Assembly: GCA_025917655.1 (NCBI GenBank)
Contig: CP084615.1
Span: forward strand, 496,001 to 560,000
DNA length: 64,000 nt
From: Chlorella sorokiniana
Taxonomy: Eukaryota > Chlorophyta > Trebouxiophyceae > Chlorellales > Chlorellaceae
Reading direction: 5' to 3'
Both the position numbers and the translations under genes were made by a program. The notes under the pieces were generated by a model. It searched no databases, was not told where the DNA came from, and saw only the letters and a program-made list of their open reading frames with translations. The stretch's first letter is position 1, and each line of letters starts with the position of its first letter. Below, in pieces: positions 62,501 through 64,000 of this stretch.

Positions 62501-62664
62501 GCAGGGCGGCGGCGAGGGCAGCGGGCCCAGGTCAAGCGAGAGCTCTGCCCCGAGCCGCCCGTCGCGGTAGCGGCCTCGACAAAGGCTGCCTGGAGCGGCT
62601 GCTTGACGTGGAAGCCGTGCTGCTTCACGGTCACTGTAGCGTGCGCGTCCATTGCGGTGGCCAT
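59566..62664 (-). CDS. Phosphatidylinositol 4-kinase gamma-like kinase (PI3/PI4-kinase fold)
   Basis: Plant-type PI4K-gamma proteins have a PI3/4-kinase fold, though some act as protein kinases. The start is taken at ATG 62664 (MATAMDAHATVTVKQHGFHV). KRMMKGVVRGLKALQVG leads to the kinase: GLGGTYFFANEAGQKIAIMK with the ATP lysine, EEPLAPNNPKGFVGRQLGEP, REVAAYLLDHDRFARVPHT, VQRIGILDLRLFNTDRHAGN (catalytic loop), ELVPIDHGFALPEALEPP (DHG) and FEWQHWPQAMLPFGREELDY. SLLQACAAAGLTLAEIAGV and LERICFNARAE follow. The C-terminal extension has TTAFKMSLSLGVSGSEASRL, basic ARRAGRKTRSRRKLAVGSR and a last helix LSEEQWERFMDSVRRQVARK. Base losses occur near 60005, 60140, 61850, 61970 and 62560. An in-frame ATG at 62838 would add a signal-peptide-like stretch, which I consider less likely. 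Confidence 0.87.
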
Positions 62665-63963
62665 GGCTGCTGCTGCGACGGGGCGGTGCGGGTGCTGGCA
62701 AGGGGTGTGGAGTGCTGCGCAGGCAGCTGCGAGCATGTGCTCGGCTGCGCTGGTGGAGGTGCCTGCGCGGGGAAGGGCGAGGGCCAGCAGAACCAGGGTG
62801 AGGCCGAAGCTGGGGAGGGCGCTGGGTGCCGCCGCCATGAGCGGGTGGTCAGCTCTCTGACCAGCCGGCGCGCGCGTTCGGGAGCGCAGTCGGCCCTAGC
62901 CGGCTCAGCCGTAGCAAAGCCGGGGAGGGCAAGGTGCTCGTGCGAGCAAACCTACGCCGAAGAACCCTACTGTCGCCTGTCGCTCCCTCCCTCCCTCCCA
63001 GCCAACGGCGGGGCAGGGCCGCATTTCATGGAAAATGATAGCGGCTGGCTGCAGCGCTGGACCCGGTGGGCGCGTGGGTGGCTGCGCTTGCAAGGCCGAA
63101 GCTACCAGGGCCCCAAAGCAGCTCCCACGCCCGCGGCACGCCCCCGCGTCCGATCAATCTCTCACCTGTCAGGCTGGGGACCTAGTGGGCGCTCAAAACC
63201 GCAAGCTGTGCGCCCTGTGGGCCGAGGAAACGGTGCCGACCGGACTTGCTGCTTGGGTGAGGTGTTTCGGCGGGATCGTGGGCTCAAAGTAACGCTGAGT
63301 GACGGTCGGTTGGATTTGCGCGATAAGAGGGGGTTGAACGCGTGTCAAGGGTTAGGAGGGGAGCTGCCTCGAGCAGGCAGGGCCAAGGCCCTTGCGTCCG
63401 TCGCCGCAGCTAAAATCTAAGGATGGACGGTGAATGTAGCTGGCTGAGCGTGCCGGGGCGGCTTTGTGGAGCTGTCTTCCGACCGCTGTACTCGCTGTAC
63501 TCCGCTTCCAGACCCTGCTGGGACCCTCGGAAGCGAGTCCCAAAAGGATCCAATCCCAAACGATCGTCATCAAAAGAAGCTTTGCAAGAAATAAGCTGCA
63601 GACCGCCGAGCCCTTCTCCCATTCGCCCCCATCGCTGGTCAAGCAGTCTGCCCCGGAAGTTGCATGCTGCAACCCTAAAAATAGATAGGTGAATTGAAAG
63701 GTGCATGCGTGCTGCAGTGATCAAGTGCCAGTGGGTCCTGGGCGCCAAAGCCTGTGGTGCTCTGCCGCTGGCAAACCGGCATGTGCGCTGCTGGGCCGAG
63801 CACCAGCTTTTCTTTTGAGCTGATAGGACATGCCATGACGTGCATGGCGATTATACCTCAAGCGAGGACAGGAGCGGCTGTACCAATAACAACCGCTGCC
63901 CTGTGCAGGCGGCAAGTCGTTAGTGCAGCCCTTAGCTGTCGGCACCGGTCCAGGAGAGGCAGG
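62665..63963. promoter_or_regulatory. Divergent intergenic region at right end
   Basis: About 1.3 kb, including the PI4K-like promoter. Open frames (for example 63352-63672 -) show nothing recognisable. A C/T-rich stretch CTCCCTCCCTCCC is at about 62985-62999. Confidence 0.4.
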
Positions 63964-64000
63964 ATGATCGAGGAGATTGACAGCGCCACCTACACCCAGC
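63964..64000 (+). CDS. Possible start of a further gene, cut by the window edge
   Basis: ATG at 63964 reads MIEEIDSATYTQ up to the window end, with purine-rich GGAGAGGCAGG just before it. Twelve residues do not allow identification; the frame is also open upstream, so it could be an internal exon. Confidence 0.25.
   Translation, partial: MIEEIDSATYTQ

Overview
The window is eukaryotic nuclear DNA from a GC-rich green alga, most likely a Chlorella-like trebouxiophyte (inference). The signs are dense genes broken by many short GT-AG (and several GC-AG) introns, plant-type proteins (SnRK1, gamma-type PI4-kinase, LCB2, an OTU/SEC-C protease) and proteins with organelle presequences. I see no virus-like element, transposon, tRNA, rRNA or CRISPR array.

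Layout, left to right: PrimPol primase-polymerase (+); plastid-type cysteine synthase (-); SnRK1/AMPK-alpha kinase (+); double GTPase Der/EngA (-); glycine-rich RRM protein (+); a tiny two-helix membrane protein resembling TMEM242 (-); an unknown multi-exon protein (+); SGNH/PC-esterase-like membrane protein copy 1 (-); an unknown intronless gene (+); a Gln-rich unknown (-); SGNH-like copy 2 (-); GMP synthase (-); an M16-family protein lacking the zinc motif (+); phenylalanyl-tRNA synthetase alpha (-); mitochondrial ribosomal protein uL23 (+); a TFIIS-N-domain protein with a duplicated N-terminal module (+); serine palmitoyltransferase LCB2 (-); OTU deubiquitinase with UBA and SEC-C motifs (+); an unknown basic/acidic protein (+); PI4K-gamma-like kinase (-); and a possible gene start at the right edge. 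The first ten genes alternate strand strictly, so most intergenic gaps are either divergent promoter regions or convergent 3' ends.

The genes do not form a pathway; they are housekeeping and signalling functions typical of a random nuclear segment. Several products are organellar: cysteine synthase and the M16 protein look plastid-directed, while uL23, Der and the TMEM242-like protein look mitochondrial.

Two genome-wide habits stand out. At least five genes contain a well-supported GC-AG intron, and acceptors are often preceded by long C-rich tracts. In addition, almost every conserved gene needs one missing base restored, usually in a short G, C, A or T run, for family alignment to continue. 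I read this as residual homopolymer under-calling in the assembly rather than gene decay. Exon boundaries below come from family similarity and splice-site inspection; gene ends are more certain than every internal junction.
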